A DNA stretch of 22,224 nt, from assembly GCA_937950565.1 (NCBI GenBank), contig CALFCS010000052.1, positions 1 to 22,224 of the forward strand. The letters are read 5' to 3'. The DNA comes from an uncultured Lachnospiraceae bacterium (GTDB lineage Bacteria > Bacillota > Clostridia > Lachnospirales > Lachnospiraceae). Shown one piece after another: positions 8,801 to 17,390 of the stretch (positions within the stretch are counted from its first letter, which is position 1; each line of letters begins with the position of its first letter). The translations under genes and the position numbers were made by a program. Under the pieces are notes generated by a model, which did no database searches, was not told the DNA's origin, and was given only the letters and a program-made list of their open reading frames with translations.

Positions 8801-9498
8801 AGAATTCTCTGGAAGCATTGAAGAAGATTCTGGCAGATGCAAAAACTCTTTTAGAAACCGATCTTTCTGAAAATAAACAGGATACAGTAGATGAAATGAC
8901 AGAGAAATTGCTGGAGGCGATGAGCGGGTTAAAGAAGAAAATGCCATTTGTAGACGTTTCTGAGGGTGACTGGTTCTATGACGGTGTATATTATAACTAC
9001 TTTGCAGAGACGATGACAGGTAAGGATGAGACGCACTTTGCACCGCTTGAGAACCTGGCAAGAGCACAGTTTGCAGTTATTATCCACCGGATGCAGGGTG
9101 AGCCGAAGATGGAATATACGGCAAAATTCCCGGACGTAGCGGAGAAAATCTGGTATACGGATGCGATTCTGTGGGCAGCGGGCACAGGAGTGGTAACCGG
9201 ATATTCTGATACAGGATTCTTCGGGCCTGCAGATAACATTAATCGTGAGCAGATGGCAGTTATGATGTACCGTTATGCAAAATATCTGAAATATGATGTA
9301 AGTAAGACAGCAGACTTTGATCAGTTTGAAGATGCGGCAGATGTAAATGAATTTGCAAAAGAAGCAATGAAGTGGGCAGTTGGAAACGGAATCATCACGG
9401 GAAAGTATGAAGGAACGAAGATAGATCCGCAAGGCAATGCACTTCGCGGTGAATGTGCACTGATTATCCAGAGATTTATGGAGAAATACGAGAAATAG
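5809..9498 (+). CDS. SLH-anchored GH141-like beta-helix glycosidase
   Basis: This is a 1229-residue exported protein. The ATG at 5809 has AGAGGAGGA about 8 nt upstream. Its signal peptide is about 1-40 (ending VADA). The beta-helix region (about 47-680) shows GH141-type marks: FYVSLEGNDDNPGTKSKPF, EDSGT, VEISGGKELEGGWKLYD, GLTIEHSTWLTP, DGGAIYT and GGIYLDE. Asp571 (in DGGAIYT) and Asp611 (in IYLDE) are spaced much like the two catalytic Asp proposed for the GH141 founder, but that assignment is from memory. GH141 includes alpha-L-fucosidase and xylanase activities; which applies here is open. An IPT/TIG-like module (about 685-770), a concanavalin-like beta-sandwich (773-970), one FIVAR-like module (977-1040) and three SLH repeats (1045-1229) follow. 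It lies between hairpin terminators, so it is probably transcribed alone. It sits next to a GH95 fucosidase, which fits a fucosylated target. Confidence 0.85.
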   Translation: MKNKILKWLKPDLSKMLAGCMALSMLLGSVSGAAFVADAQVTESNKNFYVSLEGNDDNPGTKSKPFKTISRAKEAVAEVNDDMTSDIVVYLMDGVYYQDETLKFTEEDSGTNGYKVRYEAYEEANVEISGGKELEGGWKLYDAAENIYSIEVPESVNFRQLYVNDKKAVRARTGKDRVFDSSSRILGADRLDENGNVIPEWWNNWSDPTKVQAAGGRVIVADDGRISPEMDNLQEVELHIFTAWSENILRVQSLKRLESYDCRAEAGHTGKEINWEGACWQVTIQSPEAERIFNRAHPGLDNYLGGPHYAFYYENAYEYIDEDMEWYLDTQKNRLYFKAPEDMDMGKASAVIPMLDEVLCVEGTLDAPAHDIEFNGLTIEHSTWLTPCEEGKVGGQACQDVTYSVFADNNVGVKREGAGVRIENARNVRLDGNTIRFMGATGVLLASGTESVTLINNVIEETAGNGIEAGKFSADENTDYHIAYNPSDERELCRDDRILNNEIHAIGTQYEGAVGIGAGYVQGMIIANNTIYDCPYCGISVGYGWTSNENPMNNNRIFRNEVYHVNQIVCDGGAIYTLSNQAPDSYITENYLHDNLLPADADYGAGGIYLDEQTSGYTVRDNVLVSTYGIIEHVTGPNNMGDNPIYWGASSESGYADFVTDRIRSIMDNAGVQENFDESEIAKPEVEMAGYDPYYQCMNIDGMEFGRNAGSIIFETKSGEIKVSGEDIKQWSNTAIRVAVPKRAKAGDKVFVVTREGKKSAGTVIESKENGKTLIVSEDFEDKTEGASLSSEWEISNPEKAQIVSSGEGKYLQLKGNSPDLEVTRKGTDGKLLTFGNNITQFDFQFTEAMSDYTGMYNKLCTEVDFNRVNRVDIRPAFETRLSLEQMTVGETRLTEKEFLAGEWYTCRTMVYDNMLYLSVFKTGDKNPDKWELKRAVDRNAEIESILNFSFYDPNARTVKIDNITVEAISQVEEAADTSDFEEAVKKAESCLEEEYTENSLEALKKILADAKTLLETDLSENKQDTVDEMTEKLLEAMSGLKKKMPFVDVSEGDWFYDGVYYNYFAETMTGKDETHFAPLENLARAQFAVIIHRMQGEPKMEYTAKFPDVAEKIWYTDAILWAAGTGVVTGYSDTGFFGPADNINREQMAVMMYRYAKYLKYDVSKTADFDQFEDAADVNEFAKEAMKWAVGNGIITGKYEGTKIDPQGNALRGECALIIQRFMEKYEK
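9013..9498 (+). repeat. SLH-coding cassette, copy B (486 nt)
   Basis: This copy is gap-free against 4924-5409 and 13336-13821, and its first 68 nt are identical to theirs. Its middle third instead resembles the truncated gene at 60-220 (GTGVVTGYSDTGFFGPADN), so the cassette looks mosaic. Confidence 0.85.
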
Positions 9499-9564
9499 TC
9501 TAATGCTGAAGAGGTATGTCTTATCTATTACTGCAAGGAGTTATGTAGTGGTGGATGATAACCT

Positions 9565-9574
9565 CCCCCCCCCC
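9565..9574. repeat. C10 homopolymer
   Basis: Ten consecutive C lie between the GH141-like gene and the GH95 gene. The last four form the outer base pairs of the terminator stem that follows. Such a tract is prone to slipped-strand length change and to sequencing error. Confidence 0.9.
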
Positions 9575-9619
9575 GGAAGCAGAAGTCTGTGAAGACAGAT
9601 ATTTGCTTCTGGGGTTTTT
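9571..9619 (+). terminator. Rho-independent terminator after the GH141-like gene
   Basis: CCCCGGAAGCAG (9571-9582) pairs with TTGCTTCTGGGG (9603-9614), allowing G-T pairs. An inner TCTGT/ACAGA stem closes on GAAG. TTTTT follows at 9615-9619. Confidence 0.85.
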
Positions 9620-9675
9620 ATATGATGCAGATGACAGAGCTGCCTGGGATAGGATTTAGATAATATAATAATCCA

Positions 9676-9704
9676 TTGTCATTGCAGGCTGCTGTTGATA
9701 ATAT
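9676..9704 (+). promoter_or_regulatory. Probable sigma-A-type promoter for the GH95 gene
   Basis: TTGTCA (9676-9681) and TAATAT (9699-9704) are separated by 17 bp, downstream of the terminator and 44 nt before the GTG start. A second TATAAT at 9664-9669 lacks a convincing -35 box. Confidence 0.55.
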
Positions 9705-9747
9705 GAATATATGTGTATTTTATATTATAAGAAAGAAGGGAAAATAA

Positions 9748-12700
9748 GTGAAAGACAAGGGAAGAAGACAATTTGCTGCTGGTATAATGGCTGTGATATT
9801 AGCATTGTCCGTATCATTTCCACAGCATTTGTCAGCAGCGGAAGTGAAGGCGGCAGAGGGGAATGAACTGTGTTTCCGGTATGACGAGCCGGCATCAAAA
9901 GGTGTGAATATTCTCTCTGCGGGCATGAATTATGACACAGAGGAGCAGAATACATGGCAGCAGCAGACGCTTCCAATTGGAAATGGAGATATTGGGGCAA
10001 ATGTTTATGGGGAGATAGTAAGTGAGCATCTGACTTTTAACGAAAAAACGCTTTGGACAGGCGGGCCAAGTGACAGCCGCCCGGGCTATATGGGTGGTAA
10101 TTCGCCGGACAATGGAAAATATGGTGAAACATTAAAAGAGGTGCAGCGTCTGTTCCAGGAGGGAAATACCAGTGCAGCACATGAACTTTGCAATCAACTG
10201 ACAGGTATTTCTGATGGGTATGGTGCATATCAGGCCTGGGGAGATATTTATTTTGATTTTTCAGATATCACAGAAAGCAAAGTCAATCATTATGAGAGAG
10301 ACCTTGACTTGAAGACAGCAATTTCTTCTGTTGTATTTACAGAAGGGCATACGAGTTATGCAAGAGAGTATTTTGTCAGTCATCCCGACAACGTGCTTGT
10401 GGCACGATTGGAAGCAGATGGAGCGGACAAAATGAATTTTGATATCCGTTTTGAGTCAAAACAAGGTGGAAGTACAGTTGCACATGACGATATGCTGATG
10501 CTTTGCGGAGAAGTAAGTGATAATCAGCTTCAATATGCTTCTTATCTTAAGGTTGTGCCTGAGGATGGAAAAGTAACCGGGTCAGGAAATAAATTAACTG
10601 TTACGGATGCAAGTGCAGTTACAGTATATGTTTCAGCCGTTACGGATTATAAAAATGAATATCCGGAATACCGAACAGGTGAAACTATGGGAGAACTGGA
10701 AGCGAAGCTGCAGGAGATTATCGGTCTGGCATCAGATAAAGGTTACGCAGATGTAAAACAAGACCATATTGAGGATTATCAGTCTTTATTTAACCGCGTT
10801 TCTCTTGACTTAGGGTATGCAGTCTCATCTAAAACAACAGATAAACTGTTGGAAGAATATAAGAATGGAACTGCAAGTATGGGCGAAATGCGTCAGTTGG
10901 AGGGTATGCTGTTCCAGTATGGAAGGTATCTTACAATTGCTTCTTCCAGAGAAGATTCTAAACTCCCGTCTAACCTTCAGGGTGTATGGAATTGCTTGAA
11001 TAATCCGCCATGGGCCTCAGACTATCATTTGAATGTAAATCTGCAGATGAATTACTGGCCGACATATTCTACCAATCTGGCAGAATGTTCCCTACCGCTG
11101 ATTGATTATGTGGATAGTCTTCGTGAACCAGGGCGTGTGACGGCTGCAATTTATGCAGGTGTGGTAAGCGAAGAAGGCGAAGAGAACGGCTTTATGGCTC
11201 ACACGCAGAATACTCCGTTTGGCTGGACTTGTCCGGGCTGGGTTTTTGACTGGGGCTGGTCTCCGGCGGCAGTGCCATGGATTTTGCAGAACTGCTGGGA
11301 GTATTATGAATTTACCGGTGACGTAGAATATATGAAGAAATACATTTACCCAATGTTAAAAGAAGAGGCGCTTCTTTATGACCAGATGCTGGTAGAAGAT
11401 GAAGATGGTTATCTGGTATCCGCCCCATCCTTCTCGCCGGAGCATGGCCCGAGAACAGCAGGCAATACATATGAGCAGTCCTTAATCTGGCAGTTATACG
11501 AAGATGCCGCTACTGCTGCAGAAATCTTAAATGTAGATGAGGAGCTGGCTGCTGGATGGAGGGAAAATCAGGCAAATTTAAAAGGACCGATAGAGATTGG
11601 TGAGGATGGCCAGATTAAGGAATGGTATCACGAAACTTCTTATAACAAGGATCAATATGGAAATGTGATTAGTCCGGAAGGATATAACCACAGACATATT
11701 TCTCATATGCTTGGTCTTTTCCCGGGTGATTTGATTGCAACAAAGGATGAGTGGTTAGAGGCGGCAAAAGTTTCTATGGGACTTCGTACAGATCAGACTA
11801 CCGGCTGGGGAATGGGACAGCGCATCAATACATGGGCAAGACTTGGAGAAGGGAACAAAGCGCACGAATTGATTACGGAGTTGTTTGAAAATGGCATTTA
11901 TCCAAACCTGTGGGATACACATGCGCCATTTCAGATTGACGGAAACTTTGGTTATACTTCAGGTGTGGCGGAAATGTTGCTCCAAAGCAATATGGGTTAC
12001 ATCAATCTTTTGCCTGCCCTTCCCGATGCATGGTCAGAAGGCAGTATAGAGGGACTTGTGGCCCGTGGTAATTTTGAGATTTCTATGGATTGGAAAGACA
12101 AATCTCTAACAGAGGTAACACTTCTTTCTAACAATGGTGGAACTGCTGTCATTGAGGCTGATAACATTTCTTATGCTGAAGTTACGGACAGTAAAGGAAA
12201 TATTGTAAAGCTAAAAGCGGTCAACAGTGACAGGGCATCTTTTGAGACAAAGAAAGGGGAAACTTATACAATAACCAATTTCCCAAGGAAAGTGAAAAAC
12301 TTTTTTGCAGAAAGAATCAACAATTCTATGGCAGCTTTGAGTTGGGATGCGCTGAAAGCGGAGGGTGAAAATGATATTACATACACCGTATATCGACAGG
12401 CTTCCGATGGAAATGTGGAAAAAATAGCGGAAGATTTGACCAAATGCACATTTGTCGATGAAGATGATGCACTTCTTATTTCATTTCTTCAGACAAATGA
12501 GATTCATTACCGTGTGGAAGCTGTTTGCAAAGGGGCTGTATTTGCACAAAGTGATTTACAGTTACTGACGGACAGTCATGCAGCCAGAGCCGGGAAGGTG
12601 GATGACCAGGACAGTCGTATTATTTATAAGGGTGATTGGCAGAACTGGGATGAGCCGGATGATTACAATGGGACAATCAAGTATCTGGAGAATCCGAAAG

Positions 12701-13821
12701 GCGGAGAGACAGCAACGCTTGCGTTTATCGGAACAGGCATCGAATTTGTTACTTGTACGAATTTTGACAGGGGCGAACTGCGGATTAGTATTGATGGTGT
12801 GGACTACGGAACCTTTGACACCTACAGTGCGAATACGGCCCGGGAAGTGGTGATATTATCAGAAACAGAATTGGATTATGGGCTGCATACAATCGTGGTA
12901 ACAGCAACGAATACAGTTACGGATACATCAATGGCAAATGGTAATTATAAGTCTAAAATTGAAGTAGATGCATTTCATGTCATTGATGAATCTGTAAATG
13001 TCGATGTTAAAAATGTGGACGGCATTACAACTGTTACAGAAGCAGATAGTACCGTTCAGTTAGAGGCAGAAATTACACCTGCCGACACAAAGGACAAGAC
13101 AGTCACATGGACTTCTTCAGATGAAAAGATTGCTTCTGTTGATGAGAGTGGTCTGGTTGCCTTTCATAAACGAAGTGGAACAGTTCTTATTTGTGCACAA
13201 TCGAATGCTTATCCGCATTGCAGGGGCGGGGTGCTTCTGACTGCTGATATGGAAGGTTATGAGTTGCCATTTATAGATGTAACAGAGAGTGACTGGTTCT
13301 ATGACGGCGTATATTACAACTACTTTGCAAAGACGATGACAGGTAAGGATGAGACGCACTTTGCACCGCTTGAGAACCTGGCAAGAGCACAGTTTGCAGT
13401 TATCATCCACCGGATGCAGGATGAGCCGAAGATGGAATATACGGCAAAATTCCCGGACGTAGCGGAGAAAATCTGGTATACAGATGCGATTTTGTGGGCA
13501 GAAAGTGCAGGAGTGGTAACCGGATATACCGGAACCGGTCTATTCGGACCAGCAGATAACATTAACCGCGAGCAGATGGCAGTGATGATGTACCGCTATG
13601 CAAAATATCTGAAATATGATGTAAGTAGGACAACAGATTTTAATAAGTTTGAAGATGCGGCGAATGTAAATGAATTTGCAAAAGAGGCAATGAAATGGGC
13701 AGTTGGAAACGGAATCATCACAGGAAAGTATGAAGGAACGAAGATTGACCCGCAGGGCAATGCATTGCGTGCAGAATGTGCACTGATTATCCAGAGATTT
13801 ATGGAAAAATACGAGAAATAG
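9748..13821 (+). CDS. SLH-anchored GH95 alpha-L-fucosidase
   Basis: This 1357-residue exported enzyme has a GTG start at 9748 with GAAGGG 7 nt upstream; the next ATG would cut the signal peptide (about 1-35). Residues about 45-845 form a full-length GH95 domain, a family of inverting alpha-1,2-L-fucosidases and some alpha-L-galactosidases. Motifs include LPIGNGDIGA, LPSNLQGVWN, VNLQMNYWP, FSPEHGP, HRHISHMLGLFPG and HAPFQIDGNFG. N429, N431, E565 and D731 match the catalytic Asn pair, acid and Asp known in bifidobacterial AfcA, so activity is expected. An FN3-like module (about 848-940), a CBM-like beta-sandwich (943-1080), a Big2-type Ig module (1085-1165) and three SLH repeats (1173-1357) follow. 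Unlike its full-length neighbours it has no FIVAR-like module. It probably removes terminal fucose from mucin-type, milk or plant glycans at the cell surface. Confidence 0.93.
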   Translation: MKDKGRRQFAAGIMAVILALSVSFPQHLSAAEVKAAEGNELCFRYDEPASKGVNILSAGMNYDTEEQNTWQQQTLPIGNGDIGANVYGEIVSEHLTFNEKTLWTGGPSDSRPGYMGGNSPDNGKYGETLKEVQRLFQEGNTSAAHELCNQLTGISDGYGAYQAWGDIYFDFSDITESKVNHYERDLDLKTAISSVVFTEGHTSYAREYFVSHPDNVLVARLEADGADKMNFDIRFESKQGGSTVAHDDMLMLCGEVSDNQLQYASYLKVVPEDGKVTGSGNKLTVTDASAVTVYVSAVTDYKNEYPEYRTGETMGELEAKLQEIIGLASDKGYADVKQDHIEDYQSLFNRVSLDLGYAVSSKTTDKLLEEYKNGTASMGEMRQLEGMLFQYGRYLTIASSREDSKLPSNLQGVWNCLNNPPWASDYHLNVNLQMNYWPTYSTNLAECSLPLIDYVDSLREPGRVTAAIYAGVVSEEGEENGFMAHTQNTPFGWTCPGWVFDWGWSPAAVPWILQNCWEYYEFTGDVEYMKKYIYPMLKEEALLYDQMLVEDEDGYLVSAPSFSPEHGPRTAGNTYEQSLIWQLYEDAATAAEILNVDEELAAGWRENQANLKGPIEIGEDGQIKEWYHETSYNKDQYGNVISPEGYNHRHISHMLGLFPGDLIATKDEWLEAAKVSMGLRTDQTTGWGMGQRINTWARLGEGNKAHELITELFENGIYPNLWDTHAPFQIDGNFGYTSGVAEMLLQSNMGYINLLPALPDAWSEGSIEGLVARGNFEISMDWKDKSLTEVTLLSNNGGTAVIEADNISYAEVTDSKGNIVKLKAVNSDRASFETKKGETYTITNFPRKVKNFFAERINNSMAALSWDALKAEGENDITYTVYRQASDGNVEKIAEDLTKCTFVDEDDALLISFLQTNEIHYRVEAVCKGAVFAQSDLQLLTDSHAARAGKVDDQDSRIIYKGDWQNWDEPDDYNGTIKYLENPKGGETATLAFIGTGIEFVTCTNFDRGELRISIDGVDYGTFDTYSANTAREVVILSETELDYGLHTIVVTATNTVTDTSMANGNYKSKIEVDAFHVIDESVNVDVKNVDGITTVTEADSTVQLEAEITPADTKDKTVTWTSSDEKIASVDESGLVAFHKRSGTVLICAQSNAYPHCRGGVLLTADMEGYELPFIDVTESDWFYDGVYYNYFAKTMTGKDETHFAPLENLARAQFAVIIHRMQDEPKMEYTAKFPDVAEKIWYTDAILWAESAGVVTGYTGTGLFGPADNINREQMAVMMYRYAKYLKYDVSRTTDFNKFEDAANVNEFAKEAMKWAVGNGIITGKYEGTKIDPQGNALRAECALIIQRFMEKYEK
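13336..13821 (+). repeat. SLH-coding cassette, copy C (486 nt)
   Basis: This copy has the same length as copies A and B and shares the identical first 68 nt. It is nearest to copy A over the first third. Its middle third encodes ESAGVVTGYTGTGLF, different from both, and the end returns to near identity. Confidence 0.85.
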
Positions 13822-13822
13822 T

Positions 13823-13853
13823 TTGACGGCGAAAAGGGATATTGTGTTATAAT
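13823..13853 (+). promoter_or_regulatory. Probable extended -10 promoter for the metallophosphoesterase gene
   Basis: TGTTATAAT (13845-13853) is a perfect extended -10 element. TTGACG (13823-13828) lies 19 bp before the hexamer, a long spacing that the extended -10 can offset. It starts right after the GH95 stop codon. No terminator separates the two genes, so readthrough from the GH95 gene is also likely. Confidence 0.5.
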
Positions 13854-13911
13854 AAAACGAATAGCAGTCATTTTAAAAGCCTGCTAAATAGTAGAAATCG
13901 GAGGAAGGAAA

Positions 13912-16900
13912 ATGTACAGAAGGGAGAAAAGTATCCGGCAGAAATTTCGTAAAATTTTTGCAGTAAGTATGTCGATGATACTTTTGGGAGGAATATTCCC
14001 AGGTACGGCATTCACGTCAGAAGCAGCGGAGGATTATGAGCACAAGCTGTTTTTTGCGTCAGATTATCAAGATGACCCGGCGCCGGATAATCTGGAAGAA
14101 ATTACAAAGAATATCAAAGAGGCAGGGATTGAACCGGAATTGGCTGTGTGGTGTGGAGATTATATCACAGGGCTTGGCTGGACAGACCCGACCGGTGAAG
14201 AGACAGTAGAAGAGATGATGACAAATTACAATCATATTCGTGAAGTCATGACAGGCAGATGGTCTCAGCTTCAATATCTGTTTCTGCAGGGGAATCATGA
14301 CAGTACAGCTCGTGTAAAAGATGGAACGCTTACTCCTACCGGAGCAAAGGAATATGAGGATTATATTGTCTATACGATTAACAAAGATGATTTTCCGTGG
14401 GTGCAGGGAGTTGATGATAAATATACATCATCAGCAGAGAGCAAGGCGGCTGTGGAAAAAACAGCCTCGAATCTGGATACTTATCTGGGAAAACTGATTG
14501 AAGAGGGATGCAGAAAGCCGGTTATCATAGCTACCCATGTGCCGCTTTCATGGTCTGCAAGATCGAGCAGCTGGAGTGCAGGCTGGCTGGATAATATTTA
14601 TGCAGGAACATTGTTCGACGTAATCAATGAAGCGGCAGAAAAACTGGATATTTTATATTTGTTTGGACATAATCACTCAGGAAACTTTGACCAGTATCTG
14701 GGCGGTACTGTGAATTATCTGGGTGTGGGTGATGTGATGAAAGTTCCGGATGGAACGGTCGGGACACATAATTATGAGAGCCGGATTATTAATTTTACTT
14801 ATCTGAATGCAGGGTATATGGGATATACAAATAGAAATCTGGAACCGGATATAAGTACGGCAACGATCATGACGATTGATGAAGATTCGATAAAGATTGA
14901 AAAGTATTCTACGGAGGGTCTTTATGAGCCGGCAACAAAAGAGATTCAGCGTCAGCAGACGAGAAAGCCAGGTTCAGCGATTGTATCATGCACAAAGGAT
15001 ATAGAAAAGAGGCGGATTGGAGAAACAGAGACGCTGGAATTTATAGAGAGTAAAGTGAATCCTGTCGCTTATAAGTGGAGCGTAGATAATGCAGCTGAAT
15101 TTGTGTCCGCAGCGGATCAGAAAACAGTTGAATTATTGTACAAAAAGAGTGGAGTAACAAAAATAAAATGTGAGGTTACTTATAAGAATGAAGCCGGGCA
15201 GACAAAGAAGCTGGAGCGTGAGTATACGGTTTCTGTTTTGCCTGAAATCAGCCAGGAAGAGCTGGATGCGGAAGTGTTGGCGGAGTTTGATTTTGATGAT
15301 GAAGAAAATGGATTAAAGGGCGGTCTCGCTGTTGCAACAGGAACATATACACTGGACAATGGCACATTGTATCTGAATGCAGAGAAAGAAAACTGGTTGA
15401 ATGTGACAAAAGAGGATGGTTCCAGTTTGCTGACAGGTCAGAAGGAAATTACCGTTTCCATGGATGTAAAAAGAAACCGGACAAAGACAAACTGGGCATT
15501 TTATGCAGCGCCGCATCCTTATGACCAAACAATTGCATCAGAACATTATATGGGACTTCTCATTAACGATGGGATAACTGCAGAATGTTATAACAGTCTG
15601 GGAATGGACAGACCGGGCCAGGCTGCGGTTAGAAACGTTACGGGTGAATGGATGCATCTTGATATTGTATATGGCGAGGATGCAACAGATGTGTATATGA
15701 ACGGAAGGCTTGCAACGCACAAACAAAATGATGTTGCAATTGATGAAATGCTTGGAGATAACAGTGTTTTGTGGATTGGAAAAGCAGCATGGGGAAGCGG
15801 AGAACATTTTGACGGATGGCTGGATAACTACCGCATTGTTTCACGTGCGCTGACGGCAGAGGAGATTGCGGAACAGCAGGGAGTGGAGCCTGTTATAGAA
15901 GCAAGATTTGATTTTGATGATGCGGAAGGATTTGAAGATGATGGTGCGGTTGCTTCGGGAACTTATAGTCTGGCGGAACATGATGGGGGCAAGGCATTAT
16001 CTCTGAATGGTTCCGGGCAGTCTCTGAAAGTAGCGGGTGTGGCAGGAAATAGTGTTTTGTCCGGGCGTGATGAATTTTCTGTAGCTTTCCAGGTAAAACC
16101 GGATACTTCATCAGCAACAAATTGGATTTTCTTTGTGGCGCCAAACAGTGATAGACAGATTTTTCAACAGGAAAGATATATTGGAATTTATGGAGATAAA
16201 GAAAATAAAATCAGGGTGGAACGATATAATAATACCGGAACAAGACCTTCTCATATGACGTATCAGATTCCAGATGAATGGACACATATTGCACTTGTAT
16301 TTAAGAAGGGTGAATCCATTTTCTATGTGAATGGAGAAGAGGTAAAAAGAGAGTCAAGTTCCTATGCACTTACTGATATTTTGGGGAACAACAGTATTAT
16401 TAATATCGGTAAAGCGTACTGGAATGACGGCGAGTATTATAAAGGGCTGATTGATAACCTGGTGATTAGCGGAAATGCATGGACAGCAGATGAAGTGAAA
16501 TATGAATATGAAAATGCAGGAAAGGAATTGCCGGAGGCAGACAAGACAATGCTTGTGGAGGCAATCAAAAATACAGTGCCGGAATCTGATAAGGACAAGT
16601 ATACAGCAGATAGCTGGAAGGCATATGAGAATGCGCTTTCAGATGCAAAGCGTGTGAATGATAAGAAAAAGGCGAAACAGGCAGAAGTAGATGCTGCGGT
16701 AAAAGCGTTAACAGATGCAAAAGAAGCATTAAAAGCAAAAGACATTGTAAGAGATATATTTGTGGATGTGAATGAAGGAGACTGGTTCGAAGATTATGTT
16801 CAGTATATATATGATAATAAGATTATGACCGGTCTTGACGAGACGCATTTTGCACCGGCTGATACACTTGCCCGTGCACAGTTTGCAATTATTTTATATC

Positions 16901-17307
16901 GTATGAATGGAGAGCCGGAAGTGAAATACCAGGCAGTCTTTCCGGATGTAACGGAAGGGGTATGGTATACGAACGCGATCTTGTGGGCGGCAGGCACAAA
17001 AGTGGTAAATGGATATTCTGACAGTGGATTATTTGGACCAGCCGATAACATTACCCGTGAACAAATGGCAGTTATGATGTATCGTTACGCAAATTATAAG
17101 AAATATGATGTGAAAAAACGCGAACCTATAGCGGGATTTTCTGATGCAGGAATGGTTAGTCCATTTGCAGAGGAAGCTATGGAATGGGCAGTAGGAAATG
17201 GAATTATTACAGGAAAAGATAATGGAACCCGTTTAGACCCGCAGGGCAGCGCTGCACGTGCCGAATGTGCGGCAATTATCCAGAGATTTATGGAGCAGTA
17301 TGAGTGA
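13912..17307 (+). CDS. SLH-anchored calcineurin-like metallophosphoesterase with two LamG-like modules
   Basis: This is a 1131-residue exported protein, with GGAGGAAGG before the ATG. The signal peptide is about 1-40 (ending SEAA). The phosphoesterase domain (about 43-335) shows the dimetal motifs in order: ASDYQ (D51, Q53), CGDY (D83), GNHD (N128, H129), ATHVPL (H209) and FGHNHSG (H253, H255). The usual D-x-H of the first motif is D-x-Q here. An Ig-like segment (about 355-445), two tandem LamG-like sandwiches (452-658 and 660-866, each starting with a FDFDD motif), one FIVAR-like module (873-945) and three SLH repeats (949-1131) follow. Its SLH part is clearly more diverged in DNA and protein than those of the neighbours. 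It could be a surface phosphomonoesterase or phosphodiesterase acting on phosphorylated glycans, nucleotides or phospholipids; the sequence does not decide which. Confidence 0.88.
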   Translation: MYRREKSIRQKFRKIFAVSMSMILLGGIFPGTAFTSEAAEDYEHKLFFASDYQDDPAPDNLEEITKNIKEAGIEPELAVWCGDYITGLGWTDPTGEETVEEMMTNYNHIREVMTGRWSQLQYLFLQGNHDSTARVKDGTLTPTGAKEYEDYIVYTINKDDFPWVQGVDDKYTSSAESKAAVEKTASNLDTYLGKLIEEGCRKPVIIATHVPLSWSARSSSWSAGWLDNIYAGTLFDVINEAAEKLDILYLFGHNHSGNFDQYLGGTVNYLGVGDVMKVPDGTVGTHNYESRIINFTYLNAGYMGYTNRNLEPDISTATIMTIDEDSIKIEKYSTEGLYEPATKEIQRQQTRKPGSAIVSCTKDIEKRRIGETETLEFIESKVNPVAYKWSVDNAAEFVSAADQKTVELLYKKSGVTKIKCEVTYKNEAGQTKKLEREYTVSVLPEISQEELDAEVLAEFDFDDEENGLKGGLAVATGTYTLDNGTLYLNAEKENWLNVTKEDGSSLLTGQKEITVSMDVKRNRTKTNWAFYAAPHPYDQTIASEHYMGLLINDGITAECYNSLGMDRPGQAAVRNVTGEWMHLDIVYGEDATDVYMNGRLATHKQNDVAIDEMLGDNSVLWIGKAAWGSGEHFDGWLDNYRIVSRALTAEEIAEQQGVEPVIEARFDFDDAEGFEDDGAVASGTYSLAEHDGGKALSLNGSGQSLKVAGVAGNSVLSGRDEFSVAFQVKPDTSSATNWIFFVAPNSDRQIFQQERYIGIYGDKENKIRVERYNNTGTRPSHMTYQIPDEWTHIALVFKKGESIFYVNGEEVKRESSSYALTDILGNNSIINIGKAYWNDGEYYKGLIDNLVISGNAWTADEVKYEYENAGKELPEADKTMLVEAIKNTVPESDKDKYTADSWKAYENALSDAKRVNDKKKAKQAEVDAAVKALTDAKEALKAKDIVRDIFVDVNEGDWFEDYVQYIYDNKIMTGLDETHFAPADTLARAQFAIILYRMNGEPEVKYQAVFPDVTEGVWYTNAILWAAGTKVVNGYSDSGLFGPADNITREQMAVMMYRYANYKKYDVKKREPIAGFSDAGMVSPFAEEAMEWAVGNGIITGKDNGTRLDPQGSAARAECAAIIQRFMEQYE

Positions 17308-17341
17308 TTTATAGAAGTATGGATAGAAAATAGTGGATGAC

Positions 17342-17390
17342 ATGACAGAGGGACAGTGATTAAAATGGCTGTTCCTCTGTCATTGTCTTT
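17342..17390 (+). terminator. Rho-independent terminator ending the SLH gene row
   Basis: ATGACAGAGGGACAG (17342-17356) pairs with CTGTTCCTCTGTCAT (17369-17383): 15 bp with one G-T pair and a 12-nt loop, then TGTCTTT. It separates the surface-enzyme genes from the ABC operon. Confidence 0.85.

Noticed and set aside
4620..17307. The repeated SLH-coding DNA as transposon or insertion-sequence copies
   Set aside because: The copies are in frame at the ends of coding regions, with no terminal inverted repeats, target duplications or transposase. Protein-domain duplication with gene conversion explains them.
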